Assembly (NCBI GenBank): GCA_016709545.1
Contig: JADJMO010000026.1
Span: 62,001 to 126,000, forward strand
Source: Myxococcales bacterium
Lineage (GTDB): Bacteria; Myxococcota_A; Polyangia; Polyangiales; JADJMO01
Reading direction: 5' to 3'
DNA length: 64,000 nucleotides
Shown here: positions 46,824 to 54,243 of the stretch, one piece after another
Layout of the letters: every line of letters starts with the position of its first letter
Numbering within the stretch: position 1 is the stretch's first letter
Program-made: the position numbers and the translations under genes
The notes under the pieces: generated by a model
Databases searched by the model: none
The model's input: the letters and a program-made list of their open reading frames with translations, nothing else
What the model was told of the DNA's origin: nothing

Positions 46824-47933
46824 ATGGTGCGTCGCCTCGCTCCCGCGTTGCTCGTGGCCTGTGCAGGGGGCGGCGAGGACGCGGTCGTCGCGGATGCGAC
46901 AGCGGACGTCGCCGACGCTGCGGTCGAGGGGAGCACGGACGCGGTCGACGCCGTGGAGGCCGAGGCGCCGACGCCGAGCGAGTGCTGGAGCGCGGGGGCG
47001 TGGGTCGCGAGCGCCGCCTTCGCGGACGCGGGCCACGTCTCGCACCCCCTGCCGTCGTTCGCGCGGGCGGGCGTCTACTACGTGCACACCATGAACGTCG
47101 CGGGCAGCGGCGATCGCGTGCTGCAGGCGGCCCGGGTCGGCGCCGACGGCGCGCTGTCGCCGTGGTTCGCGGCGTCGCCCGACCACGGCGGCGGACCGCA
47201 CGGCTACACCGCGATCGTCGTCGACGGCGAGGCGTTCCACTTCCGCAACGGGCACATCGCGCGCTACCCGTTCGACGCCGCGGGCAAGATGACCGGGGAC
47301 GTCGTGCTCCTCGAGAAGAGCACCAGCACGTCGTTCGGCGGCGCCCAGTTCGTCTGGGACACGGCCGTTTACGCGCCGTTCGCGAGCGGCGCGAAGTGGG
47401 CGTTCCACCTCGGCGGGTTCAGCTTCACGCCCTACGCCTACCGCCCCGAGGTGTCGCGCTCGGCGGTCCCCATCGGCAGCGCGTTCAGCGCGCCCCTCGG
47501 CAAGCACCCGGCCGCGCGACCGGGCAAGAGCGTGTTCGTCGCGGGCAAGACCGGCGGGTTCGTCTTCACCGGCGAGTCCGCCGCGAGCAGCCTGTTCCGC
47601 GCCGCGGCGCAGGCCGACGGCGCGCTCGACGCGTGGACACCGGTCGGCCCGCTCCCGGCCGGCACGGGGAACGAGCGCGGCGACCTGTTCGTCAAGGGGC
47701 GCACGTTGTTCACCGTGCGCGGCGCGAAGGTGTTCGCCACCGACGTGGCCGCCGACGGCAAGCTCGGCGCCTGGACCGCGATGCCGTCGCTGCCCGAAGA
47801 CCAGATCGACGTCGGCTGGGGGGACGGGCACCTCGAGGGCGCGGCGTGGGGCCTGGTCGGCGACGTCGCGCTCCTGACCGGGCCCAAGCGGGTGTTCTCG
47901 ACCCGCCTCGTCGGGCGGCCGTGCGCGAACTGA
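46824..47933 (+). CDS. Exported beta-rich lipoprotein
   Basis: A 369-residue lipoprotein: very short signal peptide with lipobox LVAC at residues 10-13, an Ala/Asp-rich spacer to about residue 50, then repeated strand-turn units (YVHTMNVAGSGDRVLQAARVGADGALSPW, FVFTGESAASSLFRAAAQADGALDAWTPVG, FATDVAADGKLGAWTAMPSLP). The recurring DGxLxxW ending of each unit suggests a kelch-like beta-propeller. Surface binding role inferred; no enzyme motif. Start is fixed by the leaderless -10 at 46812. Confidence 0.68.
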   Translation: MVRRLAPALLVACAGGGEDAVVADATADVADAAVEGSTDAVDAVEAEAPTPSECWSAGAWVASAAFADAGHVSHPLPSFARAGVYYVHTMNVAGSGDRVLQAARVGADGALSPWFAASPDHGGGPHGYTAIVVDGEAFHFRNGHIARYPFDAAGKMTGDVVLLEKSTSTSFGGAQFVWDTAVYAPFASGAKWAFHLGGFSFTPYAYRPEVSRSAVPIGSAFSAPLGKHPAARPGKSVFVAGKTGGFVFTGESAASSLFRAAAQADGALDAWTPVGPLPAGTGNERGDLFVKGRTLFTVRGAKVFATDVAADGKLGAWTAMPSLPEDQIDVGWGDGHLEGAAWGLVGDVALLTGPKRVFSTRLVGRPCAN

Positions 47934-47982
47934 GCGTCGTCGAAGATTGGTCCCGGGGGCATTCTTCGGCACGCCTCGAGGG

Positions 47983-47997
47983 TGGCAGGAACTGGCA
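47983..47997 (-). repeat. Intergenic repeat copy (TGCCAGTTCCTG motif)
   Basis: On the minus strand TGCCAGTTCCTGCCA, lying 2 bp beyond the acyl-CoA dehydrogenase stop. Other copies at 38710, 51763, 56787 and 58003. Confidence 0.6.
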
Positions 47998-47998
47998 G

Positions 47999-49816
47999 TC
48001 ACCAGGACCCGTCGGCGACCGCGGCGTAGCTCCCCTCGGCCCGCACGCAGAGGTCGGCCAGGTGGTCGACGCGGGGGAGCTCGTGGGTCACCCAGTACTG
48101 CGCCGCGCGCAGCTTCCCGTCGTAGAACGCGGGGGTCTGTGGCCCGCCGCGCGCGAGGCCCGCCTGCGCCGCGGTCGCGAGCCCGAGATGCTGCCACATG
48201 ATGACAACGACCGAGGCGAGCTCGAGGAAGTCATGAGAGTGCAGCAGCATCCCCTCGACGTCACCCCCGAGGCCCCGCTGTCCGAGGGCCATCGTCGTCG
48301 CGGCGAGGCGATCGCCGGCCTCGCGCAGGGCCGCGCCCCACGCCGGATCGACGCCGGCCGCCTCGGCGCGGCCCGCCGTGGTCGCGAGCTCGGCGAGCAG
48401 CAGGGAGAGCGCCTCGCCGCCCCCGGCCACCACCTTGCGCCCGAGCAGATCGAGCCCCTGGATGCCCGTGGTCCCCTCGTGGATCGAGTTCAGCTTCTGG
48501 TCGCGCAGCCACGCCTCCACCGGGTACTCGCTCGAGTAGCCATAGCCACCGTGGATCTGCAGCGCGAGCGCGACCGACTCGAACCCCCGCTCGGCGGGGA
48601 AGCTCTTGACGATCGGGGTGAGCAGGTCGAACAAGCGCTGGCTGGTCTTGCGGGTGGCGTCGTCGGGGTGGTGGGCGGCGACGTCGACGAGGCGCGCGGC
48701 GGTCAACGACAGCGCGAGGGAGCCCTCGACGATCGCCTTCTGTCGCAGGAGCATGCGGCGCACGTCGGCGTGGGCGACGATCGGCACCTGCGGTCCCCCG
48801 TCGCGGTGGCGCGGGTCGCGACCCTGCGGGCGCGCGAAGGCATAGGCGAGCGACTCGTGGTACGCGGCCGATGCCGTGGCCGTCGCCGCGACGCCCACGC
48901 CCACGCGCGCCTCGTTCATCATCTGGAACATCTGCGGCATCCCGCGGCCGGGAGGGCCGACGAGGTAGCCGTGGCAGTCGTCGCGGTCGCCGAACGACAG
49001 CGCGATCGAGGGCAAGCCGCGCCAGCCGATCTTGTGGATGACCTGCGTCGTGACCGCGTCGTTGTCCACGAGCTCACCGCCGTCGAGGCGGAGGCGCGGC
49101 ACCACGAACAGCGAGAGGCCGCGCGTCCCCGGGATCGCGTGCCCATCGGGGTCGACGATGCGCGCCAGCGCGAGGTTCACCACGTTGCCGCCGAGATCGT
49201 GGTCTCCGCCGCTGATGAAGATCTTGCTGCCGCGCACGCGGTAGCTGCCGTCGTCGGCGCGGCGCGCGGTCGTCTCCACGTCCGCGAGGCTCGAGCCGGC
49301 CTGGGGCTCGGTGAGCGCCATCGTGCCGGTCCAGGTGCCCGCGTAGAGCGGCGCCATCCACGCAGCGCGCAGCGCGTCGTCGCCGAAGGCCTCGACGAGG
49401 TGCGCTGCGCCGCTCGTGAGCATCGCCAGGCCCACGAGGTTGAGGTTGGCCGCGCCGAGGTAGGCCGCCGCGACCGCGTGCACGACGAACGGCAGCTGCT
49501 GGTCTCCGTGCTCGACGGGGCGGGTCGCCGAGAGCAGGCCCGTCTCGACGAGCGCCGGCCACGCCGCGTGGAAGCTCGGGTGCAGGTGCACGCGGCCGTC
49601 GCGGAACACGGGCGGCTGCTCGTCCTGCGCCTTGTAGGTCGGGTACAGCACGCGCCGCGCGAGCTTGCGCACCATGGCGAGGAGCACCTCGACCCCCTCG
49701 CGATCGTGGCCCTCGAAATAGGGGATCGCCGAGAGGTGCGCGCGCAGATCGAGCACCTCGTCGAGCAAGAAGGTGACGGTGCGATCGTCGAGCAGCGGGT
49801 TGTCGGACGGGGCCAC
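47999..49816 (-). CDS. Acyl-CoA dehydrogenase, long (DmdC/AidB-like) type
   Basis: A 605-residue FAD-dependent acyl-CoA dehydrogenase of the longer class with an extra C-terminal helical domain, as in DmdC (3-methylmercaptopropionyl-CoA dehydrogenase) and very-long-chain enzymes. Conserved parts: MALTEPQAGSSLADVETTARR, GSKIFISGGDHDL, FQMMNEARVGVGV, QIHGGYGYSSEYPVEAWLRDQKLNSIHEGTTGIQG with the probable catalytic Glu in HEGTTGIQG. Oxidises an acyl-CoA to the enoyl-CoA with electrons to ETF; chain length not readable. GTG start has TAGCCT exactly 6 nt upstream. Confidence 0.92.
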   Translation of the reverse strand: MAPSDNPLLDDRTVTFLLDEVLDLRAHLSAIPYFEGHDREGVEVLLAMVRKLARRVLYPTYKAQDEQPPVFRDGRVHLHPSFHAAWPALVETGLLSATRPVEHGDQQLPFVVHAVAAAYLGAANLNLVGLAMLTSGAAHLVEAFGDDALRAAWMAPLYAGTWTGTMALTEPQAGSSLADVETTARRADDGSYRVRGSKIFISGGDHDLGGNVVNLALARIVDPDGHAIPGTRGLSLFVVPRLRLDGGELVDNDAVTTQVIHKIGWRGLPSIALSFGDRDDCHGYLVGPPGRGMPQMFQMMNEARVGVGVAATATASAAYHESLAYAFARPQGRDPRHRDGGPQVPIVAHADVRRMLLRQKAIVEGSLALSLTAARLVDVAAHHPDDATRKTSQRLFDLLTPIVKSFPAERGFESVALALQIHGGYGYSSEYPVEAWLRDQKLNSIHEGTTGIQGLDLLGRKVVAGGGEALSLLLAELATTAGRAEAAGVDPAWGAALREAGDRLAATTMALGQRGLGGDVEGMLLHSHDFLELASVVVIMWQHLGLATAAQAGLARGGPQTPAFYDGKLRAAQYWVTHELPRVDHLADLCVRAEGSYAAVADGSW

Positions 49817-49822
49817 GGCGTG

Positions 49823-49828
49823 AGGCTA
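49823..49828 (-). promoter_or_regulatory. Candidate leaderless -10 box (TAGCCT)
   Basis: Minus-strand TAGCCT ends exactly 6 nt before the GTG at 49816. No ribosome-binding site. Confidence 0.5.
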
Positions 49829-49876
49829 GCAGCCTCCACGGCTGGGCCCCGAGCGACGACGACGCCGCGACGGAGT

Positions 49877-50605
49877 ATGGTCCTCGGCCCCCTCTTCGGG
49901 TCCACACCGGTGACCTCCCTCCTCTCGATCCTCGCCCTCGGCTTCGTGCTCGGGATGCGTCACGCGACCGACCCGGACCACGTGGTCGCGGTGACCACCA
50001 TCGTGAGCCGCGAGCGCGGCGTGCGCGGCGCGGCGCTGCTCGGCAGCGTGTGGGGTGTCGGCCACACCGCCACGTTGCTCCTGGTCGGGGGCGCCATGGT
50101 GTTCTTCCGCCTCGTCGTGCCGCCGCGGCTCGGCCTCGCGATGGAGTTCGCCGTCGCCCTCATGCTGATCGCGCTCGGGCTGCTCAACGTCACCGGGGCC
50201 ATCGAGCGGATCGACGCGGCCGCCCACGACAAGCCGGCGGCCGAGGCGGCGCCCCCGTTTGGGCTGCACCTCGGGAGGTTGCTGCGGTCGCTGTTCGTGG
50301 GCGTCGTGCACGGCCTCGCGGGCTCGGCGGCGATCGCGCTGCTCGTGCTCACCACGATCCGCGACGCGCGGTGGGCCGTGCTCTACCTGCTCGTCTTCGG
50401 CATCGGCACCATCGCCGGCATGATGCTCATCACCACCGCGCTCGTCGTGCCGCTGCAGGCCGCCGCGCGCCAGGGCACCGCGTGGCCCCGGCGCATCGCG
50501 CGCATCACCGGCGCCGTGAGCCTCGCGTTCGGCCTGTTCCTCGCGTGGCGCATCGGCGTGGCCGACGGCCTGTTCTCCGCGCACCCGACGTGGCGCCCGG
50601 AGTGA
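49877..50605 (+). CDS. Nickel/cobalt transporter (NiCoT/HoxN-like) membrane protein
   Basis: A 242-residue polytopic protein with about six transmembrane segments. The metal-selectivity motif of the NiCoT family is present in helix I (LGMRHATDPDHVVAVTT, His-Ala-x-Asp-x-Asp-His), and helix V carries the second signature (GVVHGLAGSAAIALLVLTTI). The length is shorter than classical HoxN (about 330-380 residues) and closer to the compact UreH/SafA-like members. Expected substrate Ni2+ or Co2+. A TATGGT overlaps the ATG; if that is the -10, the true start may be a GTG near 49910 (VTSLLSILALG). Confidence 0.85.
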   Translation: MVLGPLFGSTPVTSLLSILALGFVLGMRHATDPDHVVAVTTIVSRERGVRGAALLGSVWGVGHTATLLLVGGAMVFFRLVVPPRLGLAMEFAVALMLIALGLLNVTGAIERIDAAAHDKPAAEAAPPFGLHLGRLLRSLFVGVVHGLAGSAAIALLVLTTIRDARWAVLYLLVFGIGTIAGMMLITTALVVPLQAAARQGTAWPRRIARITGAVSLAFGLFLAWRIGVADGLFSAHPTWRPE

Positions 50606-50611
50606 CCCCCC

Positions 50612-51712
50612 TCAGCTCGTGACGGGGAGCAGACGCGCGCGCAGCCTCCGCTGCAGCGGGAGCTCGACGTAGCGGTGGCTCAGGGTCGCGAGGCCGACGA
50701 CCGCCGCCGCGTAGGCGAAGAACACCCACGGTCGCTCGGTCGGCACCCGGCGGGCGCCGAGCACGCTGAGCACGACCATCTGCAGCGGCACGTGGACCAT
50801 GTAGACCGAATACGAGAGGTCTCCGAGGAAGCGCAGCGGGCGGAGCGAGAGCACGCGCGCGAGCATCGGCACCTCGAGGCACGCGACGACGAGCAGCGGG
50901 AACACGACGAGCGCGTGGGGCAGCGGCGTGATGCCGACGAACTCCTTGTACCCGATGAGCTCGGAGAGCCCGACGATGGTCGCGAACGCCAGCAGGCACG
51001 CGTAGCCGAGGTTGGGCCCCACGCGCGCGGCGCGGGCCGCCTCGACGCCGAGCCACACGAGCGAGCCGAGGAAGAAGCCCACGAGCCCACGGGACACGTT
51101 CTGGTTGAAGAACGGGTACGAGAGGTTCATGCGCGCGATGGCGAGCCCGAGCAGGAGGCCGAGCACGGCGCGCGGCAGGTACTGGCGACCGCCGTGGGCC
51201 GCCGCGAACGCGAAGAACAGCGCGTAGGCGCAGATCTCGACGGAGACCGACCACGAGGGCCCGTTGTAGGACCACCCGTAGTCGAACCACCCCGCCTGCA
51301 GGTACGTCGCGTTGAGGAAGAAGTGATACAGGTCGGCGTTGCCGTAGATCAGCGGCGGCTGCTTCAGCGCGAGCAGGCGCCACTCGACGATCGCGCAGAC
51401 GCCGAGCGTGATCGCGTGCAGCGGGTAGAGCCGCGTCAGGCGCAGGAGGAAGAACTCCTTCGCGCCGACGGTGCCCTCGGCGAGCGGCCGCAGGTACCGC
51501 AGCGTGAGCACCATGCCGCTCAGCAGGAAGAAGAAGTCCACCAGGAACCAGCTGTTCCCGTAGAGCCACGCGCCCCACGCGGTGGCGGCGAACGGGTAGC
51601 GCGCGTGGTCGCCGCCGAAGTGCTGGTAGTGCGAGAACACCGCCACGGCGAGCGCAGCCAGACCCCGCAGCGAGTCGAGCGGGGCGACGCGCGGGGGAGC
51701 CGTCGAGGACAT
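50612..51712 (-). CDS. Acyltransferase family 3 (OafA/NodX-like) membrane protein
   Basis: About 366 residues with ten or so transmembrane segments. Family marks: LDSLRGLAALAVAVFSHY (catalytic His of the acyltransferase-3 fold), FFLLSGMVLTLRY, LLRLTRLYPLHAITL, SVSVEICAYALFF and DLSYSVYMVHVPLQM. Transfers acyl (often acetyl) groups to sugars of exported polysaccharides, lipids or antibiotics; substrate unknown. The start at 51712 is preferred; longer in-frame starts exist. Convergent with the nickel transporter, 6 bp apart. Confidence 0.88.
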   Translation of the reverse strand: MSSTAPPRVAPLDSLRGLAALAVAVFSHYQHFGGDHARYPFAATAWGAWLYGNSWFLVDFFFLLSGMVLTLRYLRPLAEGTVGAKEFFLLRLTRLYPLHAITLGVCAIVEWRLLALKQPPLIYGNADLYHFFLNATYLQAGWFDYGWSYNGPSWSVSVEICAYALFFAFAAAHGGRQYLPRAVLGLLLGLAIARMNLSYPFFNQNVSRGLVGFFLGSLVWLGVEAARAARVGPNLGYACLLAFATIVGLSELIGYKEFVGITPLPHALVVFPLLVVACLEVPMLARVLSLRPLRFLGDLSYSVYMVHVPLQMVVLSVLGARRVPTERPWVFFAYAAAVVGLATLSHRYVELPLQRRLRARLLPVTS

Positions 51713-51762
51713 CGGGCCCACCGTGCCAGGGTCCGCGGCGTCCGTCACCAGGGATGCGATGC

Positions 51763-51777
51763 TGCCAGTTGCTGCCA
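51763..51777 (+). repeat. Intergenic repeat copy (TGCCAGTTGCTG motif)
   Basis: TGCCAGTTGCTGCCA between the acyltransferase start and the next lipoprotein stop; identical to the copy at 58003. Confidence 0.6.
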
Positions 51778-51793
51778 CACGTGGAGATCGAGG

Positions 51794-52234
51794 TCACTCG
51801 GCCACGCCACGATCGGCGAGCGTGCGCCCGAAGGCCTCGACCGCGTGCAGGCAGGCGCGGGCCTTCTCGTTCTCGTACCACTCGTTGTCCCAGAGGGTCA
51901 CGGTGCAGTCGAGGTCGGCGAGGCGCGCGCGGATCGAGGGGCGCGCCTCGTCGGGGACACCCTTCGAGCGTCCCGAGGTGAGCGAGCAGAACCGGTTCTT
52001 GCGCAGCACGTCGGTGAGCGCGCTGACCTCCGCCTCGGTCGCGGTCGCGCGGACGTGCTTCTTGCCGCCCGGGCCGCCGGTGGACGTGTACTCGGCGGCG
52101 CCGCCGGCCTTCACCTCGAACGAGGTGGTGTTGCCCATGTGCGAGACGCCGTACTGCAGCACGACGCCCGGAGGCAGGTTGGAGGGCGGCGCGCCGCAGG
52201 CGGCCAGGAAGACGAGGAGGAGCGAAGCGCGCAC
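51794..52234 (-). CDS. Small secreted lipoprotein
   Basis: A 146-residue lipoprotein with a short signal peptide and lipobox LAAC (residues 10-13). The mature domain has strands around VVLQYGVSHMGNTTSFEVKAGGAAEYTS and two Cys that could pair (CSLTSGR, DCTVTLW) plus one near the C-terminus. No family is recognised. The GTG start has TAACGT exactly 6 nt upstream. The next gene on the same strand is only 18 bp upstream, but it seems to have its own promoter. Confidence 0.62.
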   Translation of the reverse strand: MRASLLLVFLAACGAPPSNLPPGVVLQYGVSHMGNTTSFEVKAGGAAEYTSTGGPGGKKHVRATATEAEVSALTDVLRKNRFCSLTSGRSKGVPDEARPSIRARLADLDCTVTLWDNEWYENEKARACLHAVEAFGRTLADRGVAE

Positions 52235-52240
52235 CTCGGC

Positions 52241-52246
52241 ACGTTA
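52241..52246 (-). promoter_or_regulatory. Candidate leaderless -10 box (TAACGT)
   Basis: Minus-strand TAACGT ends exactly 6 nt before the GTG at 52234. Confidence 0.45.
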
Positions 52247-52252
52247 CCGCCG

Positions 52253-52672
52253 TCAGCGCGGCTTGGCGAAGCGCTCGGCGATCGCGCCCACGATGTACTG
52301 CCAGCCGCCCTCGTGCGAGCGGCCCAGTTCGTCGTCCGGCACGCCGGTGTGGCGCAGCGTGAGCAACGTGTCGTGGCCCCTGGCCTCGAGCGTCACGGTG
52401 ACGACCGACTCAATGCCCTTGGTGGCCTCGGACATCCACGTGTGCTCGATGACCTTGCCGCGCTCGAGCCGCACGAAGCGCCCGTAGTGCGCCCACTCGC
52501 GGCCCTCGTGGGTGACCGAGTGGTAGAACAGGCCGTCGACGACCGCGTTCAGGATCACCTTGCCGGGGCCGAACCACGGGCCGCCGGGGCTCTTCGGATC
52601 GATCCACACGTCGAACACCTCGCCGGGCGAGGCGGGGATGGTGCGCGAGACCTCGAGTTCGATGCAGTTCAT
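52253..52672 (-). CDS. SRPBCC/AHSA1-family ligand-binding protein
   Basis: A 139-residue START/SRPBCC-fold protein of the AHSA1 type: ELEVSRTIPASPGEVFDVWIDP at the N-terminus, GPGKVILNAVVDGLFYHSVTH in the middle and the C-terminal helix GGWQYIVGAIAERFAK. It overlaps the ArsR-family gene by 4 bp (ATGA). ArsR-SRPBCC pairs are very common and the ligand of the SRPBCC partner is usually unknown. Confidence 0.88.
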   Translation of the reverse strand: MNCIELEVSRTIPASPGEVFDVWIDPKSPGGPWFGPGKVILNAVVDGLFYHSVTHEGREWAHYGRFVRLERGKVIEHTWMSEATKGIESVVTVTLEARGHDTLLTLRHTGVPDDELGRSHEGGWQYIVGAIAERFAKPR

Positions 52673-52992
52673 GAGCGCTTCCTCTTGTCCTTGAAGAACG
52701 CCTCGAGCCGGTCGAGGCGCTTGGTCCAGTACTGCTCGTAGCGGGACGCCCAGGTCATGACGTCGCGCAGCGGGGCGGCGTGCAGCGTGAGCACGTGCTC
52801 GCGGCCCTGGCGCGACCGCCGCACGAGCCCCGCGCTCTCGAGCACGCGGATGTGCTTGGAGACCGCGGCCAGCGTCATGGGCAGCGGCGCCGCGAGATCG
52901 GTCACGCGGGCCGGACCCTCCGTGAGCCGGTCGACGATCGCGCGCCGCGTCGGGTCGGCCACGGCGGCGAGCACGGCGTCGAGGTCGGTCAT
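52669..52992 (-). CDS. ArsR-family transcriptional regulator
   Basis: A 107-residue winged-helix repressor of the ArsR/SmtB type: AVADPTRRAIVDRLTEG, VTDLAAPLPMTLAAVSKHIRVLESAGLVRRSRQGREHVLTL. No metal-binding Cys motif, as in the members paired with SRPBCC proteins; C-terminal helix YWTKRLDRLEAFF. Operator-like palindromes overlap its start codon, so autoregulation is likely. Confidence 0.93.
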   Translation of the reverse strand: MTDLDAVLAAVADPTRRAIVDRLTEGPARVTDLAAPLPMTLAAVSKHIRVLESAGLVRRSRQGREHVLTLHAAPLRDVMTWASRYEQYWTKRLDRLEAFFKDKRKRS

Positions 52993-53022
52993 GGTTTACC
53001 AAACCATATAATACCAAATGGT
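52991..53022. promoter_or_regulatory. Probable ArsR operator and promoter
   Basis: ATGGTTT-ACC-AAACCAT (52991-53007) overlaps the ArsR start codon, and a related half-site pair ACCA-AA-TGGT follows at 53013-53022. The AT-rich block between them (ATATAATACC) is unusual for this genome and contains -10-like hexamers on both strands. Confidence 0.7.
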
Positions 53023-53055
53023 TGAATACAAGGGCCTGCGTATGCTGGGCCCTCG

Positions 53056-53538
53056 ATGCCCTCCCTCTCCAGTCACGCGAACGTGTTCGAGACGTGCCTG
53101 CAGATCCTCGCGCGCCGCGGGTACGAGCTGTCGTTCCAGTGGCCAGAGGAGGACGAGGAGAGCCACGGCGCGTTCACCGCGGCGCGCGACGGGTTCTCGT
53201 TCCTCGCGGACAACCCGATCGAGCTGCTCGGCCTGGTCGCGGTCCACGACGAGGTGCGCCCCACGACGCAGGAGCCCTACTGGTGGTCGGCGAAGACCGA
53301 CGCCTCGTGCGTGTGGGACCGGCTCCGCGACGAGGCCACCGCGCGCGAAGAGGCGCGCCACGCCGAGCTCGAGGCCCTGCGCGCGAGCGACGGGTCCGCC
53401 TGGGAGCGCGCGGTCCGCGCGGCGTTCGAGGAGGGCGGCGACCTCCGCAACGCGGCCACCTTGCTCCGGGGTGACGAGGGTCGAGCTGCGGCGGCTGCTG
53501 GAGGACCCCGCCTCGCCGACCTGCGACGTCAGTCCTGA
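53056..53538 (+). CDS. Hypothetical protein
   Basis: A 160-residue acidic protein, no signal peptide. The N-terminal helix (ANVFETCLQILARRGYEL) is followed by SFQWPEEDEESHGAFTAARDGFSFLADNPIELLGLVAVHDEV and a long helical C-terminus. The start is supported by TATGCT 9 nt upstream. The stop lies 17 bp before a run of 28 G, so the last residues (AAAAGGPRLADLRRQS) should be treated with caution. No family recognised. Confidence 0.6.
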   Translation: MPSLSSHANVFETCLQILARRGYELSFQWPEEDEESHGAFTAARDGFSFLADNPIELLGLVAVHDEVRPTTQEPYWWSAKTDASCVWDRLRDEATAREEARHAELEALRASDGSAWERAVRAAFEEGGDLRNAATLLRGDEGRAAAAAGGPRLADLRRQS

Positions 53539-54231
53539 CCCTGATCACCAGTCGCGGGGGGGGGGGGGGGGGGGGGGGGGGGGCGGGGCCGTCTCCCCAC
53601 GGCAGCCCGCGACGCGCCGCGGCCCCCCCAGCCCCCCCGGCCCGGGATGGCTTCTTCGAGGTCCACGTCGTAGCCGTAGGTCTTCAGCACGAAGTCGATG
53701 TCGTCGGCGATGGCTTCGCGCGCGACCGTCTCGATCTCGCTGCCCGCCTCGTAGAAGGCCTCCTGCAGATCGTTGAAGGCCTCGGTCGTCGCGTGGGTGA
53801 GCGCGTAGACCGCCTCACCGACCGGGCGCTCGCGCTCGATCTTCGCGGCGAGCTCGAGCAGCAGCGCCTGACCGTCCTGGACCGGCTTCTCTGGGTAGTA
53901 GCTGCTGTCGACCATCGGCTCGAGGAGCGTTCGCGCGAGGATGGCCGGGTGGGTCGGCAGGCTCGCGGCGGCCTTCTTGGGCCCCTTGGCGGTCTTCTTC
54001 GTGGCCGCCTTCTGGGGCGACTTGGCGGCCTTCTTCGTGGCCACCTTCTTGGGCGCCCTGGTCGGCTTCTTGGTGGCGGCCCTCTTGGTGGGGGCCTTCT
54101 TGGTCGCGCTTCTTCGCGGCCTTCTTTGGTCTGGGCGCTCGCGGCCTTCTTCTGGCCTTGCTCGTGGCCTTCTTCGCCGCCTTCTTCGCCGCCTTCTTGG
54201 TTGTCTTCTTGGTCGCCTTCTTTGCCGCCAT
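53529..54231 (-). CDS. Lys/Ala-rich histone-H1-like tail fused to a DUF5713-like domain; disrupted by a G-tract and a frameshift
   Basis: From ATG 54231 the protein begins with about 65 residues of AAKKATKK-type repeats like bacterial histone H1 proteins, which bind DNA. A frameshift near 54117 (AAGAAG-CGCGACC) separates this from the rest, which continues KKAPTKRAATKKPTRAPKKVATKK and then a globular domain (RTLLEPMVDSSYYPEKPVQDGQALLLELAAKIE, VYALTHATTEAFNDLQEAFYEAGSEIETVAREAIADDI) resembling DUF5713. After LEEAI a G/C tract (53556-53648) interrupts it; beyond the tract, CGC GAC TGG TGA gives a natural-looking Arg-Asp-Trp end. The gene is probably intact in the organism. The leaderless -10 at 54238 supports the start. 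Confidence 0.68.
53556..53648. other. G-run tract, probable sequence artefact
   Basis: Twenty-eight G (53556-53583) followed by GC-blocks with only a few A/T to about 53648. It splits the last codons of the DUF5713-like gene. Similar in character to the 1.5-kb tract at 2755. Confidence 0.75.
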
Positions 54232-54237
54232 GCACCG

Positions 54238-54243
54238 AGGTTA
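54238..54243 (-). promoter_or_regulatory. Candidate leaderless -10 box (TAACCT)
   Basis: Minus-strand TAACCT ends exactly 6 nt before the ATG at 54231. It overlaps the last codon and stop of the upstream transposase gene. Confidence 0.45.

Noticed and set aside
53056..53538. Toxin-antitoxin pair with the convergent DUF5713-like gene
   Set aside because: The genes are convergent, not an operon, and neither product shows toxin or antitoxin motifs.
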